Assembly: GCA_035295985.1 (NCBI GenBank)
Contig: DATHBT010000094.1
Location: forward strand, 1 to 6,047
Reading direction: 5' to 3'
DNA: 6,047 nt
Source: JAIVGV01 sp035295985
Lineage (GTDB): Bacteria > Acidobacteriota > Blastocatellia > Pyrinomonadales > Pyrinomonadaceae
Shown here: one piece after another, positions 1 through 6,047 of the stretch
Position numbering within the stretch: position 1 is the stretch's first letter
Layout: each line of letters opens with the position of its first letter
The notes under the pieces: generated by a model
Database searches by the model: none
Told to the model about the DNA's origin: nothing
The model's input: the letters and a program-made list of their open reading frames with translations, nothing else
Program-made: the position numbers and the translations under genes

Positions 1-150
1 CGCAAGAGCCAGCTCGTCGAGCTTCGTTTCTTCGGCGGGCTAAGCATCGAGGAGGCGGCCGAGGTCTTGAAGGTCTCGCCCGGCACGGTCATGAAAGACT
101 GGACGTTCACCAAGGCCTGGCTGCGGAAGGAGATTGCGGGCGGCGAGTAG
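1..150 (+). CDS. ECF-type RNA polymerase sigma factor, C-terminal part (5' end outside window)
   Basis: Frame 1 is open from the first base to a TAG at 148-150 and encodes 49 residues. They match the region 4 end of ECF sigma factors. LVELRFFGGLSIEEAAEVLK is the first helix and turn, and VSPGTVMKDWTFTKAWLRKE contains the recognition helix that reads the -35 element. The SPGTVMKDW...AKAWL-like pattern resembles the acidobacterial/planctomycete ECF group often annotated as TIGR02999; that subgroup is a judgement from memory. The protein would direct core RNA polymerase to a specific promoter set. The kinase gene starts 37 bases after this stop codon on the same strand, so the two are probably cotranscribed and the kinase may control this factor or share its stimulus. 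Region 2 and the start codon lie before the window. Family call is firm, regulon unknown. Confidence 0.88.
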   Translation, partial: RKSQLVELRFFGGLSIEEAAEVLKVSPGTVMKDWTFTKAWLRKEIAGGE

Positions 151-187
151 GGACGGCCCTGCGCCCGGCCCCCTCGCGGCGACTCCC

Positions 188-2902
188 ATGACACCCGAGC
201 GACTGCGACAGATCGAAGAGGTGTTCCACTCCGCGCTGGCGCTGGGGCCGGACGGGCGCGCCGACTTCCTCGCGCGCGCGTGCGGCGGCGACGAGCCGCT
301 GCGCAGGGAGGTCGAGTCGCTGCTCAGGTCTCACGACGCGGGGGAGAGCTTTATCGAGCGGCCCGCGGCGGATGTCGCGGCCGACCTGCTGGCCGCACGC
401 TCGGCGCGGCTGGAGGCGGGGCGGCGGCTCGGCCACTACAAGATCGAGCGCCTTCTGGGCGAGGGCGGGATGGGCGAAGTGTATCTCGCCGAGGACGTGA
501 GGCTGGGCCGGCCCGTGGCGCTCAAGCTGCTGCCCGCGCCGTTCACCGCCGAGGCCGACCGCGTCCGCCGCTTCGAGCAGGAGGCGCGCGCCGCGTCGGC
601 CTTGAACCACCCGAACATCATCACCATCCACGAGATTGGCCGGGCCGACTCGCGCCACTACATCGCCACCGAGTTCGTCGAAGGAGAGACCCTCAGAGCG
701 CACATGGCGGGCGGGCCGATGTCGGCGGGCGCGGCCGTCGAGGTCGCCGCGCAGATCGCCTCCGCCCTTCAGGTGGCGCACGGGGCCGGCATCGTCCACC
801 GCGACATCAAGCCGGAGAACGTCGTGATCCGGCGCGACGGCTACGTGAAGGTGCTGGACTTCGGGCTGGCGAAGCTGACGGAAAAGAAGCCCGAGCCTAT
901 CGACAGCGAAGGCGAGACGCGGGCGCTGGAGATCAAGACCTCGCCCGGGGTGCTGATGGGCACGGTCGCCTACATGTCGCCGGAGCAGGCGCGCGGCCTC
1001 CCCGTCGATGCGCGCACGGACGTGTGGAGCCTCGGCGTCGTCCTCTACGAGATGGTGACGGGCCGCAAACCGTTCGAGGGCGAGACGCCGACGGACGTGA
1101 TCATCTCGATAGCCGAGCGGGAGCCTGCGCCGCTGACGAAGTATGCGCCGGACGCGCCAACGCGGCTCGAACGGATCGTGCGGAAAGCCCTGTCGAAGGA
1201 TCGGGAGGGGCGGCACAAGACGGCGGGGGAGTTGCTGTCCGAACTGAAGGGGCTGGGGCGTGAACTTGAGATCGGAGGTGAAGTCGGGCGAGACAGACTG
1301 CCGACGCCGGGCGGCGGGGCGGCGAACACGGCCGGCGACGGCCGGGCGATCAGCTCCCGTCCCTCCCCCCTCCGGCTGACTCGCGGTCGCGCCCTTCCCC
1401 TCGCCGCACTCGCCGGCGTGATCGTCGTCGCGGGTTTAATTACCGCGCGCTACTTTCGCCCAGGCCCGGCGGCGGGGCCGGGGATCAGGTCACTGGCTGT
1501 GCTGCCGCTCGAGAACCTCTCCGGCGACGCCTCGCAGGACTACTTCGCTGACGGGATGACCGAGGCGCTCATCACCGACCTCGCCAGGGTGGGCGCGCTG
1601 CGCGTGATCTCGCGGCCGTCGGTGATGCAGTACAAGGGCACGCGCCGGGCCTTGCCAGAGATCGGCCGCGAGCTGAACGTGGACGCGCTGCTGACGGGTT
1701 CGGTGGTGCGCTCCGGCGAGCGCGTGCGGATAGCCGTCCAACTGATCCACGCGCCGACGGATCGGCATTTATGGGTTGACACTTACGAGCGGGACCTGCG
1801 CGACGTGCTGGCGCTGCAGAGGGAGGTGGCGCGCGACATCGTCGGCGAAATCAGGATCAAGCTGACGCCGCAGGAGCAGTCGCAATTCGGGAGCGCCCGC
1901 CCGGTCAACCCGGATGCCTACGACCACTACCTCCGCGGGAAGTTTTACCTCCACCGCCAGACCAGGGATAACAACGAGGCCGCCGTCGCGGCCCTGGAGC
2001 GCGCCACGGCCGCGGACCCGACCTTCGCCGCGGCCCACGCGGAACTCGCGCAGGCGTACGTGTGGAAGTTCTTCCTGTTCACCCCGGACGAGAGGCAGTG
2101 GGAGGAGAAGGCCTTCGTCGCCGTCGAGAAGGCGCTCTCACTGGACCCGGATTTGGCCGAGGCCCACCTGGCGCGCGGCCGCCTGCTGTGGACGCCGTCC
2201 AACCGCTTCCCGCACGACAAGGCCATTCAGGAGTACCACCGCGCGCTGGCTCTGAACCCGAGCCTGGACGAGGCGCGGAACCAACTGGCGCTCGTTTACG
2301 GGCACGTCGGGCTTTTGGACGAGGCGCTCCAGGAGTTGGAGAAAGCAGTCGCCACCAACCCGAGCAACGCCGTCGCGCGGTTCCGCGTCGGGGAGACGCT
2401 CCTGTTTCAAGGCAAGAATGAACAGGCCCTCACCGCCCTGCGCAACGTTCCCAACGAAGTCAACCCCGCGCTGGTCGGGCACCAGATCGTCTGGGCACTC
2501 TTCAACTTGGGGAGGAGGGAGGAGGCCGCCGCCACGCTCGAACAATTCTTAAGAGACTACCCGGAGGACAACCGCGGCCTGTTCACGAGCCTGGAGGCGG
2601 TGCTGGCGGCTTCGGCCGGGCAGGAGCGCGCGGCCGAGGACAAGATCAGGGCGGCCGTCGAAAGGGGACAGGGGTTCGGCCACTTCCACCACACCGCCTA
2701 CTACATCGCCAGCGCCTACGCGCTCATGAACAAACCCGAGCCGGCGCTCAAGTGGCTGGAGACGGCCGCCGAGGACGGGTTCCCGTGCTACCCGCTGTTC
2801 GAGAGTGATCCCAGCCTGAACAGCCTCAGGCGGGACGCCCGCTTCGTCGCGTTCCTGGCGAAGCTTAGGCAGCGGTGGGAGTATTACAAGACCATTTTGT
2901 GA
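188..2902 (+). CDS. Membrane Ser/Thr protein kinase with TolB/FlgO-like domain and TPR array
   Basis: The 904-residue product is a Hanks-type kinase. Residues 1-75 are the lead typical of acidobacterial kinases (MTPERLRQIEEVFHSAL, LRREVESLL). The catalytic domain is about 82-355: glycine loop GEGGMGEVY at 91-99, VALKLL with Lys113, helix C Glu132, HRDIKPEN at 204-211 with Asp206, DFG at 224-226, GTVAYMSPE ending at Glu266, and DVWSLG from Asp278. All catalytic residues are present, so it should be active. A Pro/Gly-rich linker leads to one membrane segment (about 402-423). A TolB/FlgO-like domain follows (about 435-560, opening SLAVLPLENLSGD), then several TPRs from about 595 to 800 and the common ending DPSLNSLRRDARF. 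The predicted topology is kinase inside and TolB/TPR outside. ATG at 188 was chosen because the conserved lead begins there. An in-frame TTG at 134 overlaps the sigma gene and has its AAGGAG only one base away. No clear ribosome site precedes 188, so translation may be coupled to the sigma gene. Substrate and ligand are unknown. Confidence 0.93.
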   Translation: MTPERLRQIEEVFHSALALGPDGRADFLARACGGDEPLRREVESLLRSHDAGESFIERPAADVAADLLAARSARLEAGRRLGHYKIERLLGEGGMGEVYLAEDVRLGRPVALKLLPAPFTAEADRVRRFEQEARAASALNHPNIITIHEIGRADSRHYIATEFVEGETLRAHMAGGPMSAGAAVEVAAQIASALQVAHGAGIVHRDIKPENVVIRRDGYVKVLDFGLAKLTEKKPEPIDSEGETRALEIKTSPGVLMGTVAYMSPEQARGLPVDARTDVWSLGVVLYEMVTGRKPFEGETPTDVIISIAEREPAPLTKYAPDAPTRLERIVRKALSKDREGRHKTAGELLSELKGLGRELEIGGEVGRDRLPTPGGGAANTAGDGRAISSRPSPLRLTRGRALPLAALAGVIVVAGLITARYFRPGPAAGPGIRSLAVLPLENLSGDASQDYFADGMTEALITDLARVGALRVISRPSVMQYKGTRRALPEIGRELNVDALLTGSVVRSGERVRIAVQLIHAPTDRHLWVDTYERDLRDVLALQREVARDIVGEIRIKLTPQEQSQFGSARPVNPDAYDHYLRGKFYLHRQTRDNNEAAVAALERATAADPTFAAAHAELAQAYVWKFFLFTPDERQWEEKAFVAVEKALSLDPDLAEAHLARGRLLWTPSNRFPHDKAIQEYHRALALNPSLDEARNQLALVYGHVGLLDEALQELEKAVATNPSNAVARFRVGETLLFQGKNEQALTALRNVPNEVNPALVGHQIVWALFNLGRREEAAATLEQFLRDYPEDNRGLFTSLEAVLAASAGQERAAEDKIRAAVERGQGFGHFHHTAYYIASAYALMNKPEPALKWLETAAEDGFPCYPLFESDPSLNSLRRDARFVAFLAKLRQRWEYYKTIL

Positions 2903-2908
2903 GCGGTG

Positions 2909-2934
2909 CCGGATTCTTCTAAACAAGTTTCCGG
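2909..2934. terminator. Small symmetric hairpin between convergent genes, possible weak terminator
   Basis: CCGGA (2909-2913) pairs with TCCGG (2930-2934). Inside it lie a symmetric TT/TT mismatch, CTT (2916-2918) paired with AAG (2925-2927), and a six-base loop CTAAAC. It begins six bases after the kinase stop codon and 97 bases beyond the stop codon of the opposing M1-like gene. The position suits a terminator for the plus-strand transcript. No T-run follows on either strand and the stem is short, so it does not meet the usual intrinsic terminator criteria. The rest of the 128-base gap shows only short GC-rich self-complementarity (CGCCG and CGGCG around 2950-2970). Confidence 0.25.
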
Positions 2935-3030
2935 GGGTGGTAATGTCCGCCGCGGGCTGGGCGGCGCAGCGGAAATCCCGCGACGCGCTTAAATGGCCTG
3001 ACGGGGAATTGGCGGTTTGATGGCGGCGGT

Positions 3031-5082
3031 TTACTTGCTGCCGGTCTGCGCCTGCTGCTGCGTGGCCTTCGGGTCGTAGGGCGAGGCGAGGTACTTCTTG
3101 GCCTCGGCCTGCGCGTTGTCGTAGTTGATGCCGGACTCGACCGCCTTCTGGTAGGAGTTGACGGCGCGCTCGCGCTGCCCCTGGGCGTCGTAGGCGTTGC
3201 CCATCTTGATCTGCGCCCAGACCTCGATCCAGGAGGGCTTGAGGTTGCCGTTGAGCGCGGCCTTGAAGTTGTCGATGGCCGGCGCGTAGTTGCGCTGCTC
3301 CAGGTAGATCAGGCCGAGGTTGTAGTAGATCCACGAGTTCGACTTGTCGAGCTTGAGCGCCTCCTCCAACTGCCGCTGCGCCTCCGCGTACTGCCCCTCG
3401 CGGAACAGCTCGATGCCGCGGCGGGCGACGACGGAGACCCGCAGGTCTTCGTTGAGCTTCAGTATGCGGTTGTTCGGATCGACGACCACTTCGAGCGGCG
3501 CGCCGTTCGACTCGAGGTCGAAGTCCTCGCTCTTGTCTTCGATGCGCACCGTGGTCGTCGCGTTCTGCGTGTCGCCCTCGGAGCGGAGCATCAGCTCGAC
3601 GGGCATCCGCAGGTTCTCGAAGTTCTGCCTGACCGTGCCGCGCGCTTTGAACTTGCCGGCGCGCGTGCGGATGATCTGGTACTCGACCGAAAATTCGGGG
3701 ACGCCGGTGCCCTCGACCCAGCGGGCGAAGAAGTAGCGGAGGTTTTCGCCCGCCGCCTGCGAGGCCAGCTTCTCGAAGTCGTCAATCGAGATGCTCTGGC
3801 CGCGGTACTGCTCGGCGACCGCGCGGAGCAGCCGGTCGAACTTCTCCCGGCCGAGCGTTTCGCGCAGCATCTTGAAGACCATCGCGCCCTTGTAGAAGAC
3901 GACCGACTGGTACTGCGGCGAGGTGTCGTCGAGCGTGGAAGGCGCGCGCAGGATCGAGGCCGTCTGCTCGAACATGAGGGCGCGCTCCATCATGTCGCGC
4001 TGGGCGGCGTCTAAGGCCGCGCCCGCCGCGGTGGCCTCGCGCAGGGCGAAGGCGCTCCACTCGGCCAGCCCCTGCGAGAGCCAGGCGTCGTCGAAGGATT
4101 TGAGGCCGACCGTGAAGCCCCACCACTGGTACGCCACCTCGCGCTGCACGCGCTCCTCCTTGGGCGCGCGGCCCGTCTCGAAGAAGCTCGAAGACAGAAA
4201 CTGCATCCCGTGCGCCGCGTAAGCCTCCAGGCTCTCGTCGTCGATCTGCGCGACGACGTAGCGCGAGCCGAAGGCGGGCGGGCCGTACTTCTGCGTGTAG
4301 AACTCAAGCGCCTTGCCGACGATCTCGCCGTAACGCTCGATGCGGTTTTCGTTGCCGGGCTGGACGAAGAACTGCAACTCGTAGCCGCCCATGCGGAGCG
4401 TGCGCGTCACGTAGCGCGCGGCGGCGAAGTTGCCGATGAGCGTCGGCTGCTTGCGGACGAAGCGGTAGCGCGTCTGCGCGCCGGCTGCGGTCTGCGTCAC
4501 AGGCTCGTCGGACGTGCCGGCGACGAGGACGCCGCTGGGGACGATGACGGTGATGTCGGACGTGGCGCGGTCGGCGGCGTAGTCGTGGAAGGGGAACCAG
4601 CGCGCGGCGTACATCAGGTAGGAACCCTCTTCGCCCACGTATGCCAGCCGGCGGTTCGCGAGCGGGCCGCCTTCGGGGGTGACGAGCGCGCCCGACCAGC
4701 GGAAGCGGAGCGTGACCGGCACGTTCGGCTGCACGACCTCGCCGAGATCGACGCGGACGTTAGGCCCCAGGGTGTCTAAGCCGACCGGGTCCTGCACGAA
4801 GTTCGCCAGCGGCTTCCCGTTGCGCTCGATTGCTTCGACCTTGAGCGAGCCGTTCAACTCGAAGACGACGGTGCGGGTGGCGTCCAGGGGCGTGAAGGTC
4901 ACGTCGGCCGCCGCGCGCAGGGTGTGCTGCGCCGGGTTGAGTTCGGCCTCGATGCGGTAGTGCGTCACGTCGAAGCGCGCGCGCGCCGGCCCCTGCGGCT
5001 GCGCGGCGGCGGCGAATGAGGCGGCCAGGAGTGCGACGACGGCCGCGACGGGCCGGAAAAAGCGCGCGGGGAAAATGGTCAT
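3031..5082 (-). CDS. Exported M1-family aminopeptidase-like protein with C-terminal TPRs, probable pseudopeptidase
   Basis: The 683-residue product starts with a signal peptide: Arg7 and Arg10, then the hydrophobic run VAAVVALLAASFAAAA, with likely cleavage near Ala27/Gln28. Residues about 33-218 form the beta-rich M1 N-terminal domain. Residues about 249-460 form the gluzincin-like catalytic domain (ALEFYTQKYGPPAFGSRYVV, YQWWGFTVG, DDAWLSQGLAEW, FYKGAMVFKMLRETLG). Three TPRs follow at about 554-655, then a Gln-rich tail. In M1 enzymes zinc is held by HExxH plus a Glu 19 residues after the second His. Here that motif reads REVAY (314-318) and the third ligand is Gln337, so all three ligands are lost. 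The general-base Glu315 and the probable Tyr397 remain. The GxMEN substrate motif reads GMQF (292-295). The frame is long and intact, so it is probably a functional non-enzymatic binding protein in the periplasm or outside the cell. ATG at 5082 was chosen; an in-frame TTG at 5088 would add two residues, and AGAAAG at 5091-5096 could serve as a weak ribosome site for 5082. Confidence 0.9.
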   Translation of the reverse strand: MTIFPARFFRPVAAVVALLAASFAAAAQPQGPARARFDVTHYRIEAELNPAQHTLRAAADVTFTPLDATRTVVFELNGSLKVEAIERNGKPLANFVQDPVGLDTLGPNVRVDLGEVVQPNVPVTLRFRWSGALVTPEGGPLANRRLAYVGEEGSYLMYAARWFPFHDYAADRATSDITVIVPSGVLVAGTSDEPVTQTAAGAQTRYRFVRKQPTLIGNFAAARYVTRTLRMGGYELQFFVQPGNENRIERYGEIVGKALEFYTQKYGPPAFGSRYVVAQIDDESLEAYAAHGMQFLSSSFFETGRAPKEERVQREVAYQWWGFTVGLKSFDDAWLSQGLAEWSAFALREATAAGAALDAAQRDMMERALMFEQTASILRAPSTLDDTSPQYQSVVFYKGAMVFKMLRETLGREKFDRLLRAVAEQYRGQSISIDDFEKLASQAAGENLRYFFARWVEGTGVPEFSVEYQIIRTRAGKFKARGTVRQNFENLRMPVELMLRSEGDTQNATTTVRIEDKSEDFDLESNGAPLEVVVDPNNRILKLNEDLRVSVVARRGIELFREGQYAEAQRQLEEALKLDKSNSWIYYNLGLIYLEQRNYAPAIDNFKAALNGNLKPSWIEVWAQIKMGNAYDAQGQRERAVNSYQKAVESGINYDNAQAEAKKYLASPYDPKATQQQAQTGSK

Positions 5083-5243
5083 CTTCAAAACTTTCTGCGT
5101 GTGTTTATGAACTGCCCGGCCGCACCCTCCGTGAGAACCTTCAAGGCGGGTTCGGCGTGCCTTTTGCGGCTGCTCGCCCTCCGACGTTTCTCGCTGTTGC
5201 GGCGAGGTTTAGATGACCCACCCCCCGCGCGGAGTTGGCCGCC

Positions 5244-5261
5244 CGGTCGGACACGCGACCG
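5244..5261. repeat. Perfect inverted repeat CGGTCG-N6-CGACCG
   Basis: Two six-base arms, CGGTCG (5244-5249) and CGACCG (5256-5261), flank the six-base centre GACACG. The dyad lies 162 bases upstream of the M1-like start codon and 195 bases upstream of the thioesterase start codon. It could be an operator half-site pair or a small RNA hairpin. Short GC palindromes arise often by chance in DNA of this composition, so the functional reading is weak. Confidence 0.25.
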
Positions 5262-5431
5262 ACAACTTTCGCGCCCTTGCGCCCGCCTCGCGGCCCTCGA
5301 CAAGCCGCCCGAAATCGCGCGCCAACGCAGCCGCAGGTTCGCTTGACAGCGCCGACCGTGCGCCGTCATCCTTCGACGACGAATCGAATAAAGAGAGTGG
5401 GAAGTTTGACCGCGGGGCGGCGGGAGATTCC

Positions 5432-5446
5432 GTCGCGGCCCGCGAC
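5432..5446. promoter_or_regulatory. Perfect 15-base palindrome just before the thioesterase start codon
   Basis: GTCGCGG (5432-5438) and CCGCGAC (5440-5446) are exact reverse complements around one central C. In RNA this gives a six-pair GTCGCG/CGCGAC stem with a three-base loop. It ends 10 bases before the ATG at 5457, next to the only purine-rich ribosome-site candidate (AGGG, 5450-5453, only three bases from the ATG). It could be a repressor operator or a hairpin limiting ribosome access. The symmetry is seen directly; the role is inferred, and chance is a real alternative at this GC content. Confidence 0.3.
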
Positions 5447-5456
5447 CGCAGGGCTT

Positions 5457-5870
5457 ATGAACCAGTACGGCGACCCGGCCATCCGCATCACGCTGCTGCC
5501 GCGCGACACCAACCCGCAGGGCACGATCTTCGGCGGCATCATCCTCAGCTACATCGACATCGCCGGCGCGGTCGAGGCCCACCGCCACACAGGCATAGAG
5601 CGATTCGTCACGGTCGCGATGCGCGAGGTGACGTTCCACGAGCCGGTCTTCGTCGGCGACCTCGTCAGCTTCTACGCCAGCACGGAGCGCATCGGCACGA
5701 CCTCCATCACCGTCCGCGTCGTCGTCGAGGCCGAGCGCTACGGCGGGACTTCCGAGCGCATCAAGGTCACGGAGGCCGAGGTCATCTACGTCGCGGTGGA
5801 CGCGAACCGGCGCAAGATGCGAATACCGGAAAATGCTAAGGGAAAGCTGATCGACTCAAGCGGCGGGTAG
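5457..5870 (+). CDS. Hotdog-fold acyl-CoA thioesterase, YciA type
   Basis: The 137-residue product matches short-chain acyl-CoA thioesterases of the YciA/BFIT hotdog group, which hydrolyse acyl-CoA to free acid and CoA in the cytoplasm. Visible signatures are LLPRDTNPQGTIFGGIILSY (13-32), the family DTN-x2-G-x-IFGG loop, and then IDIAGAV with Asp34, which aligns with the catalytic Asp of YciA. VTVAMREVTFHEPVFVGDLV (51-70) and GTTSITVRVVVEAE (80-93) complete the core strand pattern, and a YVAVD strand closes it (111-115). Length fits a single-domain family member, which usually acts as an oligomer. ATG at 5457 was chosen because homology begins about eight residues after it. The frame stays open upstream to 5235, with in-frame GTG at 5397 and TTG at 5406, but the extra sequence is Arg/Pro-rich and unlike the family. 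The gene is divergent from the M1-like gene and a palindrome ends 10 bases before it. The family is secure; chain-length preference cannot be read. Confidence 0.9.
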   Translation: MNQYGDPAIRITLLPRDTNPQGTIFGGIILSYIDIAGAVEAHRHTGIERFVTVAMREVTFHEPVFVGDLVSFYASTERIGTTSITVRVVVEAERYGGTSERIKVTEAEVIYVAVDANRRKMRIPENAKGKLIDSSGG

Positions 5871-6047
5871 GCAATTTACGTGCACTCTCGCGGGGCCGGG
5901 GTACGCAGAAGGCAGCAAGCGGACGTTGGTGTAGCCCATGCGCCGGAGGTTGTCGCAGGCGAGGGCGGAGCGATAGCCGCCGCCGCCGTAGAGGATGATG
6001 CACTGTTAGCCGGACAATTGATCTCGAACAGGAGAAGAGAGGCCGGG
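5856..6047 (-). pseudogene. Decayed rhodanese-like domain, C-terminal remnant
   Basis: On the minus strand 6002-5901 reads CIILYGGGGYRSALACDNLR followed by RMGYTNVRLLPSAYPG. This closely resembles the end of a rhodanese (sulfurtransferase) domain, whose active-site loop is typically YCGGGYRSALAADNLQ...MGYTNV. The catalytic Cys position is Gly here (GGC at 5987-5985). Two codons before the matching segment the frame has a TAA (6008-6006), and the bases before it read plausibly only in another frame (FEINCPAN), which suggests a frameshift near 6003-6009. After the match the frame runs without family features to a TGA at 5858-5856, overlapping the thioesterase 3' end. The expected GG-W closing motif is missing. 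It most likely derives from a gene whose 5' part lies beyond the window edge; sequencing error could explain the frameshift but not easily the Cys-to-Gly change as well. Rhodanese ancestry is fairly sure, and loss of function is probable. Confidence 0.6.

Larger units (their letters stand above)
5083..5456. other. Divergent intergenic region between the M1-like gene and the thioesterase gene
   Basis: These 374 bases separate two genes that point away from each other, so both promoters should lie here. Open frames cross the region on both strands, but their translations are Arg/Pro/Ala-rich without recognisable motifs, as expected from GC-rich non-coding DNA. A consensus TTGACA stands at 5343-5348 on the plus strand, but 17 bases downstream there is only TCATCC, a poor -10 match. 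Two perfect inverted repeats are listed separately (5244-5261 and 5432-5446). No convincing small gene or RNA gene was seen. Confidence 0.6.

Noticed and set aside
134..187. TTG at 134 as the kinase start codon
   Set aside because: The extra 18 residues are unlike the family, the conserved lead begins at the ATG at 188, and the AAGGAG before the TTG is only one base away.
107..1216. Long minus-strand open frame opposite the kinase domain
   Set aside because: Its translation is Arg/His/Leu-rich with no motif and lies opposite a kinase with all catalytic residues; it is a GC-rich shadow frame.
2549..3334. Minus-strand open frame spanning the kinase 3' end, the gap and the M1-like 3' end
   Set aside because: It covers two well-supported genes and shows only low-complexity Arg/Gln/Ala sequence without any family signature.
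4210..4779. Plus-strand open frame opposite the M1-like gene
   Set aside because: It is antisense to a conserved domain, is rich in Arg/Val/Asp/Ala, and has no recognisable domain.
3031..5082. Active M1 zinc aminopeptidase
   Set aside because: All three zinc ligands and the GxMEN motif are substituted at aligned positions, so a standard active-enzyme label would mislead.
5343..5371. Sigma-70 promoter with TTGACA at 5343-5348
   Set aside because: At 17-base spacing the -10 position reads TCATCC, and no TATAAT-like hexamer is found at 16-18 bases; a lone -35 match is not enough.
5235..5456. N-terminal extension of the thioesterase in the same open frame
   Set aside because: The extension is Arg/Pro/Thr-rich without signal or domain features, and YciA-type proteins start close to the conserved core; 5457 fits better.
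5085..5639. Minus-strand open frame over the divergent region and the thioesterase
   Set aside because: It opposes the recognisable hotdog core; the intergenic part is basic low-complexity sequence with no motif.

Overview
The window looks like chromosomal DNA of a high-GC bacterium, most probably an acidobacterium (Solibacter/Blastocatellia-like). This is inferred from gene content. An ECF sigma factor tail is followed at once by a large Hanks-type Ser/Thr kinase with a conserved N-terminal lead (MTPERLRQIEEVFHSAL...) and a transmembrane-TolB/FlgO-like-TPR C-terminal half, an arrangement common in that phylum. No rRNA, tRNA, CRISPR array, insertion sequence or phage gene was seen.

Layout. 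(1) 1-150, plus strand: last 49 codons of an ECF-type sigma factor, including the sigma-4 helix-turn-helix. (2) 188-2902, plus: a 904-residue receptor-like Ser/Thr kinase with an intact catalytic core, one membrane segment, a TolB/FlgO-like domain and a long TPR array. (3) 2903-3030: a 128-base convergent gap with a small symmetric hairpin just after the kinase stop codon. (4) 3031-5082, minus: an exported protein with the M1 (gluzincin) aminopeptidase fold and three C-terminal TPRs. All three zinc ligands and the GxMEN exopeptidase motif are replaced, so it appears to be a pseudopeptidase. (5) 5083-5456: a 374-base divergent intergenic region with two perfect inverted repeats, one ending 10 bases before the next start codon. 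(6) 5457-5870, plus: a compact YciA-type hotdog acyl-CoA thioesterase. (7) 5856-6047, minus: a decayed rhodanese-like C-terminus lacking the catalytic cysteine and interrupted by a stop codon.

How the genes fit together. The sigma factor and kinase are probably cotranscribed and form a signalling pair. The kinase would sit in the inner membrane with its catalytic domain in the cytoplasm and its TolB/TPR part outside. The M1-like protein is convergent with the kinase, so it is not in the same operon. It is divergent from the thioesterase, and the two could share the intergenic control region. The thioesterase is a housekeeping-type enzyme with no evident link to the rest. The most noteworthy item is the M1-fold protein that has lost its metal site but kept the rest of the fold and gained TPRs, which suggests a binding or scaffold role.
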